Assembly (NCBI GenBank): GCA_003170875.1
Contig: PMYJ01000146.1
Location: 8,495 to 22,140, forward strand
Origin: Candidatus Dormiibacterota bacterium
Lineage (GTDB): Bacteria > Chloroflexota > Dormibacteria > Aeolococcales > Aeolococcaceae
Length of the DNA: 13,646 nucleotides
Reading direction: 5' to 3'
This document shows positions 7,766 to 13,566 of the stretch, piece after piece. The notes beneath the pieces were generated by a model that was not told the DNA's origin, did no database searches, and saw only the letters and a list, made by a program, of their open reading frames with translations. Position numbers and translations under genes: made by a program. Position 1 is the stretch's first letter. Each line of letters opens with the position of its first letter.

Positions 7766-8410
7766 ATGGCAGACGCCCTCAACCCGCGCCAGCGGCAGAT
7801 CATCGAGTTCCTCCGCGAGCACGCACGTACCCATGCCTACCCTCCCACGGTCCGGGAGATCGGGCTGGCGGTCGGCCTCAGCTCCTCCTCGACCGTGCAG
7901 AACCATCTGAACTCGCTCGAGGCCAAGGGCCACATTCGCCGCGACCCCACCAAGTCGCGCACCGTCGAAGTCGTCGGCCACGAGCCGGCCTCGACCCGTG
8001 GCGCGCCGCGGGTGCTCACCCTGCCCCTGGTCGGTCGAGTCGCCGCGGGCACCCCGGTGCTGGCGGAGCAGAACGTCGAGGACCACATCACGCTGGGCCA
8101 GGAGCTGGCCGGTGACGACGGAGCGTACGCCCTCACCGTCCACGGCGACAGCATGGTCGATGCCGGCATCCTGGATGGCGACCTGGTCGTCGTCAGGCCA
8201 CGCCGCGACCCGCCGCCGAACGGGACGATCGTCGTCGCCCGGATCGAGAACGAGGCGACCGGTGAGGGCGAGGTGACGGTGAAGCGCTTCTTCCGCGAGG
8301 GCGGCCGCGTCCGCCTGCAACCGGAAAACGCCAGCTATGCGCCGATCTTCGTCAGCGGGGAGCTCTCCCTCGAGGGAGTGGTCGCCGCGGTGATCCGCGT
8401 CGTCCACTGA
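7766..8410 (+). CDS. lexA: SOS-response repressor LexA
   Basis: LexA represses DNA-damage genes and cleaves itself when RecA filaments form. It has 214 residues, within the family range. The N-terminal winged helix-turn-helix includes REIGLAVGLSSSSTVQNHL (30-48) and the wing HIRRDPTKSRTVEVV. The autocleavage bond is Ala94-Gly95 within VGRVAAGTP. The S24-peptidase domain carries the catalytic Ser129 in VHGDSMVDAG and Lys173 in VTVKRFF. The Ser-Lys spacing of 44 is longer than the 37 of E. coli LexA, because of a short acidic insert (about 158-168). C-terminal blocks are LQPENASYAPI and LEGVVAAVIR. Start is ATG 7766, with AGGTGA 10 bases upstream. Its own promoter carries a LexA box, so it is autoregulated. 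It lies downstream of miaA on the same strand and converges on a membrane-protein gene 36 bases away. Confidence 0.97.
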   Translation: MADALNPRQRQIIEFLREHARTHAYPPTVREIGLAVGLSSSSTVQNHLNSLEAKGHIRRDPTKSRTVEVVGHEPASTRGAPRVLTLPLVGRVAAGTPVLAEQNVEDHITLGQELAGDDGAYALTVHGDSMVDAGILDGDLVVVRPRRDPPPNGTIVVARIENEATGEGEVTVKRFFREGGRVRLQPENASYAPIFVSGELSLEGVVAAVIRVVH

Positions 8411-8446
8411 CGCCATCGGGCCGGACAACCGACCCCGGGTCAGCGG

Positions 8447-8992
8447 CTATTCGCTGAAGAAATCCTCGTTCATCTCCGCGTCGGCCCATCCGTCGTCCTC
8501 CGTGTCGGTCTCTGGGGGTGCGGGCGCGACGGACGGCAACGATTCGAGGTAGTGGTCCAGGTACTCGGCGAGGTCCGCGGACGCCTGCCCATGAGCCGTC
8601 ACCCGAGTTTCTCCCTCGTCCTCGATCGCGCTGAGGGCCAGGTCCGGACGGTGGTCAATGAGCAGCGGCAGGGCTGGCAGCACGGCCGCCGGAAGCGCCA
8701 CCAGCACGACCGGCGTGACCGCGGTGAGGATGAGCAGTGCCAGGACGATGACGATGGCGAAACCCGCAGCCATCTCGGGGCCGTATCGGACTCGCCGCGC
8801 CGGCCGGATGACCAGGTAATGGACGCCGTGCTCGGCCACGACCATTCCCGGCACCCGCTCGAGGTCGAACTGCGCGAGGACCTCCTGCGCAGGCCGGCTG
8901 GTGCGGGTCGCGATCTGGTAGGGGACGGTGGACGTCCTCTTGTGGATGACTGCCTGTCCTCTCACGTATTTACTCACGCCTGATTTCGTCAC
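8447..8992 (-). CDS. hypothetical protein with a two-helix membrane hairpin
   Basis: This is an unrecognised protein of up to 181 residues. An N-terminal soluble part of about 70 residues (containing AQFDLERVPGMVVAEHGVHYLVIRP) is followed by a strongly hydrophobic stretch at 75-112. That stretch is long enough for two membrane helices, broken by Pro94 and flanked by charged residues on both sides. The topology is therefore a hairpin with both ends on the same face, probably cytoplasmic. The tail (113-181) is acidic and ends in a Pro/Asp/Glu-rich, probably disordered segment (ETDTEDDGWADAEMNEDFF). The start is weakly defined. The longest frame uses GTG 8992, with in-frame GTGs at 8977 and 8965, and none has a clear ribosome site. 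It converges on lexA and diverges from the protease gene. No LexA-like box was seen upstream. Confidence 0.65.
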   Translation of the reverse strand: MTKSGVSKYVRGQAVIHKRTSTVPYQIATRTSRPAQEVLAQFDLERVPGMVVAEHGVHYLVIRPARRVRYGPEMAAGFAIVIVLALLILTAVTPVVLVALPAAVLPALPLLIDHRPDLALSAIEDEGETRVTAHGQASADLAEYLDHYLESLPSVAPAPPETDTEDDGWADAEMNEDFFSE

Positions 8993-9130
8993 GCGGCCAT
9001 CGGGGCGACCCCTGCGAGGGCGCGTGGTTGTAATTCCCCTGCGCGTACGGTAGCGGAGATCATGCCCCTTCGAGCAGGGATGCGGGCGGATCCGTGCGAC
9101 GCAGTTGGCCTGGACGATTCGCGGCTTGCC

Positions 9131-9159
9131 GGGACATGGCGCGGGTTATGGACTAGGAT
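9131..9159 (+). promoter_or_regulatory. probable promoter of the protease gene
   Basis: The -35 GGGACA (9131-9136, four of six consensus) and -10 TAGGAT (9154-9159, four of six) are separated by 17 bp. The predicted start point is near 9166, leaving a leader of about 40 bases. The leader contains GAGAGG (9190-9195), 10 bases before ATG 9206. The rest of the 8993-9205 gap shows no gene. Confidence 0.4.
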
Positions 9160-9164
9160 GTAAC

Positions 9165-9178
9165 CGATTTAATAATCG
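9165..9178. promoter_or_regulatory. AT-rich inverted repeat at the protease gene transcription start
   Basis: CGATT (9165-9169) and AATCG (9174-9178) are inverted around TAAT. This AT-rich block stands out from the very GC-rich surroundings. It sits at the expected transcription start of the protease gene, an operator-like position. It could instead simply be a melting region. TTTAAT (9168-9173) inside it is an alternative -10. Confidence 0.3.
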
Positions 9179-9205
9179 TTAAGAATTCCGAGAGGCGCCC
9201 CTGGG

Positions 9206-9994
9206 ATGTCCGCTCAGCCCGTCCGGGACGGAGGGGGAGGGAAGGGACGTCTCCGGCTCCTGGCGCGCCGGGCGCTGCCCCTCCTCATCGCGGTCCAGGT
9301 CGGGCTCCTGAGCGCAGCAGGTGCGCCGGGCGGTGGAGCGGCCCCCAGCCAGCCCGGGGTGAGCGTCACCCGCCTGAGCCGACAGGTGGAGCGCTCGGTG
9401 GTGGACACGATCACCTTCGCCGACCCGGCGGGGACCCAGATTCTGGGCACCGGGATCGTCCTCTCCTCCTCGGGCCTGGTCCTCACCGACTTCCACGTGA
9501 TCCGCGGTGACGTCTTCGTCGGGGTGCGCGTGGGGGGCACCGGTGAGGTCGATCCCGCCGAGGTCTTGGTCACGGATCCCGCCGCCGACCTGGCACTCCT
9601 TCAGGTCGAGGGCGCCCCGACCCTCAAGCCGGCAGAGCTGGCTCGGACGTCCTCCGCCGCCATCGGCGACCCAGTCCTGGCCATCGGTAACGCCTTGGGC
9701 CTCGGACAGGTGCCCAAAGCGGTGGCCGGCCGCCTGGTGGCGCTCCAGCGCAGCATCAGCTACGGAGTCGGGTCCGGGACCGTCGATCTCGCCGGCATGA
9801 TCGAGGCTGCGGCTCCGATCTTCGCGGGCGATTCGGGTGGGGCGCTGGTGGACGCCACGGGCCACGTCATCGGGCTCATCGCCGCCGGGTCGGACGACGC
9901 GCCCTGCGCACCCGCAGCGGTCTGCCCACTACATCTCGCCTACGCCATTCCGATCCACGCGGCGCTGGCCCAGATCGGGTACACGGCCCTCTGA
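9206..9994 (+). CDS. exported trypsin-like (S1/HtrA-like) serine protease without PDZ domain
   Basis: This is a serine endopeptidase of 262 residues, probably anchored to or exported across the membrane. A basic N-terminus (to Arg22) precedes a hydrophobic segment (LPLLIAVQVGLLSAAGA, about 24-40) that acts as signal peptide or anchor. The catalytic triad reads clearly. His97 is in LVLTDFHVI, where HtrA proteins usually have LTNNHVI. Asp128 is in DPAADLALLQV. Ser210 is in FAGDSGGALVD, the trypsin form GDSGG rather than the HtrA form GNSGG. IGDPVLAIGNALGLGQ (around 153-168) is the typical HtrA strand before the S1 pocket. There is no PDZ domain after the protease fold. The protein ends soon after two Cys (in APCAPAAVCPL) that could form a disulfide outside the cell. 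The start is supported by GAGAGG 10 bases upstream of ATG 9206. The substrate is unknown. Confidence 0.88.
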   Translation: MSAQPVRDGGGGKGRLRLLARRALPLLIAVQVGLLSAAGAPGGGAAPSQPGVSVTRLSRQVERSVVDTITFADPAGTQILGTGIVLSSSGLVLTDFHVIRGDVFVGVRVGGTGEVDPAEVLVTDPAADLALLQVEGAPTLKPAELARTSSAAIGDPVLAIGNALGLGQVPKAVAGRLVALQRSISYGVGSGTVDLAGMIEAAAPIFAGDSGGALVDATGHVIGLIAAGSDDAPCAPAAVCPLHLAYAIPIHAALAQIGYTAL

Positions 9995-9997
9995 GGC

Positions 9998-10064
9998 GGG
10001 GCCCGGCGGCGTGGGGCGCTGCCGCCTCGGCGCCGAGGGGGCGCGACCTGAGCGCCCGGGCCCC
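9998..10064. terminator. nested GC inverted repeats between convergent genes (candidate bidirectional terminator)
   Basis: The 9-bp arms GGGGCCCGG (9998-10006) and CCGGGCCCC (10056-10064) enclose a second perfect palindrome, CCTCGGC/GCCGAGG (10025-10038). The structure fills the 73-base gap between the protease stop and the LysM stop on the opposite strand, where a bidirectional terminator is expected. No U-tract is present, so function is inferred from position and symmetry. Confidence 0.4.
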
Positions 10065-10067
10065 CCG

Positions 10068-10376
10068 TCAGTCGGAGGGGATGACCAGGGTCTCGCCCAC
10101 CTGGATGATGGGCGAGTTGAGATGGTTGGCGGAGAGGATCTGTGCCTCCTCGTCCCGGACATCCCCGCCGCCGGAGTGGCTCTCGGCGATGCTCCAGACG
10201 GTGTCGCCGGGACGCACGACCACGGTCACGGCCGCGGTGGGAGCGGTGGTCGTGCCGACGCCTCCGACTAGCGCCCAACCGATGCACGCGGCCGACGCCG
10301 CGCCAAGGAGGGTTCGCCCGATCGGACGCTGTCGGTGCCGCAGGACGCGCTGAGCGGGCTGGAAGTCGCTGATCAC
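10068..10376 (-). CDS. membrane-anchored LysM protein, likely SOS-induced cell-division suppressor (YneA-like)
   Basis: I place the start at GTG 10376, giving about 102 residues. The longest open frame runs up to TTG 10505, but that TTG is the -35 hexamer of the gene's own promoter, and the LexA box and -10 would fall inside the coding sequence. GGGTGA lies shortly upstream of GTG 10376. A cytoplasmic N-terminus (about 20 residues, Arg-rich) precedes one membrane segment (about 22-41, TLLGAASAACIGWALVGGVG). A short Thr/Ala linker and one LysM domain follow, starting VVVRPGDTVWSIA and ending IIQVGETLVIPSD. LysM binds peptidoglycan, so the domain acts outside the membrane. This size and order match YneA of Bacillus, the SOS inhibitor of division encoded next to lexA. 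LysM genes near lexA also occur in Actinomycetota. Two LexA-type boxes control it. The YneA role is inferred from architecture and regulation. Confidence 0.85.
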   Translation of the reverse strand: MISDFQPAQRVLRHRQRPIGRTLLGAASAACIGWALVGGVGTTTAPTAAVTVVVRPGDTVWSIAESHSGGGDVRDEEAQILSANHLNSPIIQVGETLVIPSD

Positions 10377-10452
10377 GGCCGGGTCACCCGAGCCGGAGGC
10401 CCAGCGGGCCGCGGCGCCCCGCGGCCGGGACTCGGACAGGTCGGGCCGGAGG

Positions 10453-10466
10453 GAACGTCTGTTTGC
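10453..10466 (+). promoter_or_regulatory. LexA-type operator, proximal to the LysM start site
   Basis: GAAC-GTCT-GTTT followed by GC, preceded by G as in the lexA operator. It lies just downstream of the predicted transcription start of the LysM gene (about 10469, minus strand). Its core centre is 33 bp, close to three helical turns, from that of the second operator. Confidence 0.55.
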
Positions 10467-10475
10467 ACTGCGCTC

Positions 10476-10505
10476 AGCGTAAGGCAAACACCCGTTCGCT
10501 GTCAA
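10476..10505 (-). promoter_or_regulatory. promoter of the LysM gene
   Basis: A perfect -35 TTGACA (10505-10500, minus strand) is followed after 18 bp by -10 TACGCT (10481-10476). The start point is near 10469, giving a leader of about 93 bases before GTG 10376. A LexA-type box occupies the spacer and a second lies just downstream of the start point, an arrangement expected for tight SOS control. Confidence 0.6.
10484..10497 (-). promoter_or_regulatory. LexA-type operator inside the LysM promoter
   Basis: Read on the minus strand, CGAAC-GGGT-GTTTGC (beginning at 10498) fits every position of the Gram-positive consensus CGAACRNRYGTTY. It lies wholly in the spacer between the -35 and -10 of the LysM gene. 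On the other strand it overlaps the region where the NUDIX gene would have its -35. Confidence 0.7.
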
Positions 10506-10515
10506 GGGTTCCGCC

Positions 10516-10521
10516 GATAAT
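10516..10521 (+). promoter_or_regulatory. -10 element of the NUDIX gene, implying a leaderless mRNA
   Basis: GATAAT matches the -10 consensus at five of six positions and ends 7 bases before ATG 10529. Transcription would begin at or next to the start codon. No ribosome site is present upstream of that ATG. The -35 region (around 10493-10498) is weak and is covered by the LexA-type box. Confidence 0.45.
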
Positions 10522-10528
10522 CGGGGCC

Positions 10529-11047
10529 ATGGAGCCCCGCGTCCGGGTCGCCGTCTGCCTCACCGCCGCCGAGCGGCTCCTCCTCGTCGCCCATCGCAAA
10601 GGAACGCACCGGTACTGGCTGCTGCCCGGCGGCGGGGTGGAGGTGGGGGAGACCCTCGTCGAGGCGACCCGCCGGGAGGTCCGTGAGGAAACCGGGGTCG
10701 ACGCGGAGATCGGCCGTCTTCTGATCGTCTGCGACGCCATCGAGCCCGCCGGGCGCCACCTCGTCAACCTGGTCTTCGCGGCCACCGCAGTTGTGGCGCC
10801 GCCTGGCTCCGCCGGGGTCGCCTCGACCAGCGGCGCGGGGGTCAACCCGCCTCTCGACCCCGCCATCGACGAGGTCCGCTGGGTCAGCCGCGACGAGCTG
10901 CTCGGCCTGGAGCTGCACCCGCCGATCGCAGGCGCCGTCGCCGCCGCCTGGGCCGGCGGTTTCGCCGGCGAGGTCCAGGTCCTCGGCAACGTCTGGGCCG
11001 CGGACCCGAGTCGCCCAGACGGCCGCATCGAGCCCTCGGGCAGGTAG
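10529..11047 (+). CDS. NUDIX hydrolase (MutT-like)
   Basis: This is a nucleoside-diphosphate-X hydrolase of 172 residues. The Nudix box G-x5-E-x7-REUxEExGU is complete at 35-57: Gly35, Glu41, then Arg49-Glu50-Val51, Glu53-Glu54 and Gly56-Val57. Glu50, Glu53 and Glu54 are the expected metal ligands. A preceding strand RVRVAVCLTAAERLLLVAHR and YWLLPGG are typical. An Ala/Gly/Pro-rich insert of about 25 residues (roughly 91-115) follows the NLVFAATAVV strand. Substrate cannot be told from sequence; oxidised nucleotides, ADP-ribose or others are possible. An open frame extends upstream to TTG 10463, but ATG 10529 begins the conserved fold and follows a GATAAT -10, so I prefer it. The gene is divergent from the SOS-type LysM gene and shares its operators. 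The next gene begins within 50 bases. Confidence 0.9.
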   Translation: MEPRVRVAVCLTAAERLLLVAHRKGTHRYWLLPGGGVEVGETLVEATRREVREETGVDAEIGRLLIVCDAIEPAGRHLVNLVFAATAVVAPPGSAGVASTSGAGVNPPLDPAIDEVRWVSRDELLGLELHPPIAGAVAAAWAGGFAGEVQVLGNVWAADPSRPDGRIEPSGR

Positions 11048-11096
11048 GGATCGCGTGCCTCCAGGGGACGACCACACCAGCGGCCCATTCCCGACC

Positions 11097-12007
11097 ATGC
11101 GTTCGATCACCATCGATGTCGACGGTCCAGTCCACGTCGCGGAGTGGGGTACCGGGCCGGTCCGGACCGTCCTGGTTCACGGCCTCGGCGGTTCCCACCT
11201 CAACTGGATGCGGGTGGCGCCGGAGATGGCGCGGCATGGACGGGTGCTGGCGCCCGACCTGGTCGGATTCGGTCTCACCCCGGTCGCCGGGCGCCGGACG
11301 TCGGTGGCCGCTCAGCGGGCCCTCCTGCACCGCCTGATCCTCCAGACCTGCGACGAACCATTCCGCCTCGCCGGCAACTCGATGGGAGGGCTGATCGCCC
11401 TCGTTGAGGCCGCGCTGCACCCAGAGCGCGTCGCCGGCCTCATGCTCGTGGACGCGGTGCTCCCCGGGCCATGGCGTCAGGGGCGCCCGAGAGTGGTCGT
11501 GCTCTCCTTCACCTCGTACCTGGCGTCGCCGCTGGGCCGCAGCCTGCTCCGGCGCGTCCGCCATCGAGCCTCGGTCGACGACCTGGTGGAGGGTGCCCTC
11601 CGCCTCTGCACGGAGCGGTTCGAGCGGATCCCTCCAGAGGTGGTGCAGGCGCACGTGCGGCCGAGCGGAAGCGCGGCCGCTTCAAGGACAACGACGGCGC
11701 CTACGTCGAGGCCGCCCGCTCCATCGTGCTCGCCCTCGCCCATCCGGGCATGCTGCGTAGGATCATCGACCACGTCCGAGTCCCGACCCTGATCGTTCAC
11801 GGCGCAGCCGACCGGCTGGTGCGGGTCGACGCCGCGCTGGATGCGCAGCGGGAACGCCCCGACTGGGGCCTCCAGGTTCTGGACGATGTCGGCCACATCC
11901 CGATGCTCGAGGTCCCCGACCGGTTCCTGGAGATCGTGGAGACCTGGCTGCGCGCCGAGGGCTTGGAGCCCGCCGAGACCGACCTGCTCCGGCCCACCAG
12001 CCTTTAG
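11097..12007 (+). pseudogene. alpha/beta hydrolase interrupted by a -1 frameshift
   Basis: Two overlapping frames together encode one ordinary alpha/beta-hydrolase of about 303 residues. The first frame holds the oxyanion-hole segment VLVHGLGGSHLNW and the nucleophile elbow GNSMGG, with Ser95. It runs to about 11660, then continues as meaningless sequence to a stop at 11792. The second frame picks up with RFKDNDGAYVEAARSIVLALAHPG. It carries the acid Asp239 (VHGAADRLV) and the His267 (DVGHIPMLEVPDRF), numbered on the repaired protein. The break is near 11657-11663, in the string gcggccgag. One added G would restore HVRAERKRGRF. It is either a real one-base deletion or a sequencing or assembly error. 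Start is ATG 11097. GTG 11055, with AGGTAGGGA just upstream and 7 bases after the NUDIX stop, is a good alternative. Both halves keep conserved motifs, so any inactivation is recent. Substrate unknown. Confidence 0.8.
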
Positions 12008-12010
12008 AAT
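12005..12010 (+). promoter_or_regulatory. possible -10 element of the OsmC gene
   Basis: TAGAAT matches the -10 consensus at five of six positions and ends 10 bases before ATG 12021. Its first three bases are the stop codon of the preceding hydrolase. Transcription from it would leave a leader of only a few bases, with at most a weak GGGG ribosome site. No convincing -35 was found. Confidence 0.3.
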
Positions 12011-12020
12011 CAATGGGGCG

Positions 12021-12509
12021 ATGAGGGACCACATCCATCGGTACCGGACCGAGCTGGCCTGGCACGGCTCGACCGGCGGCGGCTACGCCGCGTACGACCG
12101 CACCCATCGCGTGGACGTGCCGCCTGGCAACGTCAGCCTGACCATGAGCGCCGACGCGGCCTTCCGCGGCAACCCGGAGCTGCCCAGCCCCGAGCAGCTC
12201 CTGCTCGCCGCCGCCAGCTCCTGCCAGTTGCTCAGCTTCCTGGCCCTGGCCGCGCGCGAGGGCATCGACGTGGTCAGCTACGAGGACAGCGCGGAGGCGC
12301 TGATGCCAGATGACGACAAACCTGTCCGGATCACGTGTATCACCCTACGGCCCCGAGTGGTGGTCGCCCCGGGGGCCGGCGAGCGCGTGCGCGCGCTGAT
12401 GGTGCGCGCCCACCACGACTGCTTCATCGCCAACAGCGTCAACGCCGAGATCATCCTCGAGCCCGAGATCCGGCATGCGGACGGCAGCGCGGAGCTCTTC
12501 CTGACCTGA
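12021..12509 (+). CDS. OsmC/Ohr-family peroxidase
   Basis: This is a predicted thiol-dependent peroxidase of 162 residues. OsmC/Ohr proteins reduce organic and inorganic peroxides in the cytoplasm. NPELPSPEQLLLAAASSCQLLSFLALA (51-77) holds the peroxidatic Cys68 in the family's 'SC' context. AHHDCFIANSV (130-140) holds the second conserved Cys134. The C-terminal strand AEIILEPEI is also typical. A third Cys (106) is not part of the motif. The N-terminal pattern RTELAWHGSTGGGY resembles the OsmC 'W' strand more than Ohr proper. I assign the wider family, not Ohr itself. The frame stays open far upstream (to 11841) within the hydrolase, but ATG 12021 begins the fold and lies 13 bases after the hydrolase stop. 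It converges on the recombinase gene with a 10-base gap. Confidence 0.9.
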   Translation: MRDHIHRYRTELAWHGSTGGGYAAYDRTHRVDVPPGNVSLTMSADAAFRGNPELPSPEQLLLAAASSCQLLSFLALAAREGIDVVSYEDSAEALMPDDDKPVRITCITLRPRVVVAPGAGERVRALMVRAHHDCFIANSVNAEIILEPEIRHADGSAELFLT

Positions 12510-12519
12510 GGCCGGCGGT

Positions 12520-13566
12520 TCAGTCCTCGCCGACCTCCCGGAGGTAGTCCCCCAGACGCGCGTACGCGGCACGCTTGCGGCGGTCCGTGATCTCGGTGTA
12601 GACGCGGAGGGTCTCCAGGGTGGCGTGACCGAGCACCTCCTGGACCAGCCGGACGTCGCCATCGGTCGCCTCGAGGAGGGTGGTCGCCGCGGTGTGGCGG
12701 GCGGCGTGCGGGCTGCGCAGTCCCTCGATCAGGCGGAACGCCTCCGGGTCGTGGGCAAATCGGCGGCGGAGCGCAGTCAGCGCCCGGCGTGACCCGTCCG
12801 TGGTGAGGCGGTTGCCGGCGAGCACGCGACCGCCGGGCATGTCGGGATGGGCGACGCTGATGAAGAGCGCCGGAGAGGCGTCCTGTCCACGCGCGAGGAG
12901 GTACTCGCGGACCGCCTTCCAGGCATCCTCGGTGAGGAACACGGTGCGGTGCTTGCCTCCCTTGCCGAGAACCCGGAACCCCTCGGGCCGGATATCCCCC
13001 CGGTCGAGTGCGCACGCCTCGCTGATCCGGCAGCCGCTACTGATCAGGAAATGGACCAATGCCCGGTCGCGGAGGTCGCGCAATCCCTCCTTGGGGAGGG
13101 CGGCGAGCAACCGCGGGACCGTCGCGGTCGCGATCGGGTGGGGGTCGCCGACGATGTACCGCGGCACGACCACCCGTCGCGAGAGCTCGGCCGCGGTCCA
13201 GCCCTCGTCGTACGCGTAGCGGAGGAACTGGCGGAGCGCCACCAGGGCGCGGGCGCGGGTGCGCGGGTTGGGGAGCGCCTCGGCCAGCTCGATCTGGTAT
13301 CGGCGGAGGACCGCGGCGTCGAGCCCGTCGCAGAGCGCACCACCCGCATCGCGCACGCGGGCGAAGGCGACGAACTTGGCGAGGTCGTAGCGGTAGGCGC
13401 GGACCGTCGTCAGCGGGCGGTTGCGCTGCACCCGCAGGTAGTCGAGGAACTGCTGGACCTGGTCGGGCAGCGGGTCGTCAGGACCCGGCACCTGGCCGAC
13501 CCAGGCCGGGAGGCGGGGGCGATGCGGCGCGGTGGGGCGACGCTTCTCAGGGACGCGAGCCGGCAT
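12520..13566 (-). CDS. tyrosine recombinase, XerC/XerD type
   Basis: This is a site-specific recombinase of 348 residues. The N-terminal SAM-like core-binding domain spans about 33-125 (VQQFLDYLRVQRN, TVRAYRYDLAKFVAF, ALRQFLRYAYDEGW). The catalytic domain carries the full set: Arg180 (SSGCRISEACAL), Lys205 (GKGGKHRTV), His287 and Arg290 (SPHAARHTAAT), His314 (LGHATLETLRVY) and nucleophile Tyr323. Spacing between these residues is close to E. coli XerD (R148, K172, H244, R247, H270, Y279), with about 10 extra residues before His287. The rest of the extra length is a Pro/Arg-rich N-terminal extension of about 30 residues. This looks like a housekeeping Xer enzyme for chromosome-dimer resolution, but a genomic-island integrase cannot be excluded. 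No att-like repeat, tRNA or excisionase is visible nearby. Start is ATG 13566 without a clear ribosome site. The 80 bases upstream, to the window edge, hold nothing assignable. Confidence 0.93.
   Translation of the reverse strand: MPARVPEKRRPTAPHRPRLPAWVGQVPGPDDPLPDQVQQFLDYLRVQRNRPLTTVRAYRYDLAKFVAFARVRDAGGALCDGLDAAVLRRYQIELAEALPNPRTRARALVALRQFLRYAYDEGWTAAELSRRVVVPRYIVGDPHPIATATVPRLLAALPKEGLRDLRDRALVHFLISSGCRISEACALDRGDIRPEGFRVLGKGGKHRTVFLTEDAWKAVREYLLARGQDASPALFISVAHPDMPGGRVLAGNRLTTDGSRRALTALRRRFAHDPEAFRLIEGLRSPHAARHTAATTLLEATDGDVRLVQEVLGHATLETLRVYTEITDRRKRAAYARLGDYLREVGED

Noticed and set aside
8981..9000. Mini-ORF ATG-GCC-GCG-TGA overlapping the GTG of the membrane protein on the minus strand
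   Set aside because: It has three codons and no ribosome site. It is easily explained by chance in GC-rich sequence.
10377..10505. N-terminal extension of the LysM protein back to TTG 10505
   Set aside because: The stretch contains the -35, -10 and two LexA-type boxes. The encoded residues are Arg/Ser-rich and non-domain, so it is regulatory rather than coding.
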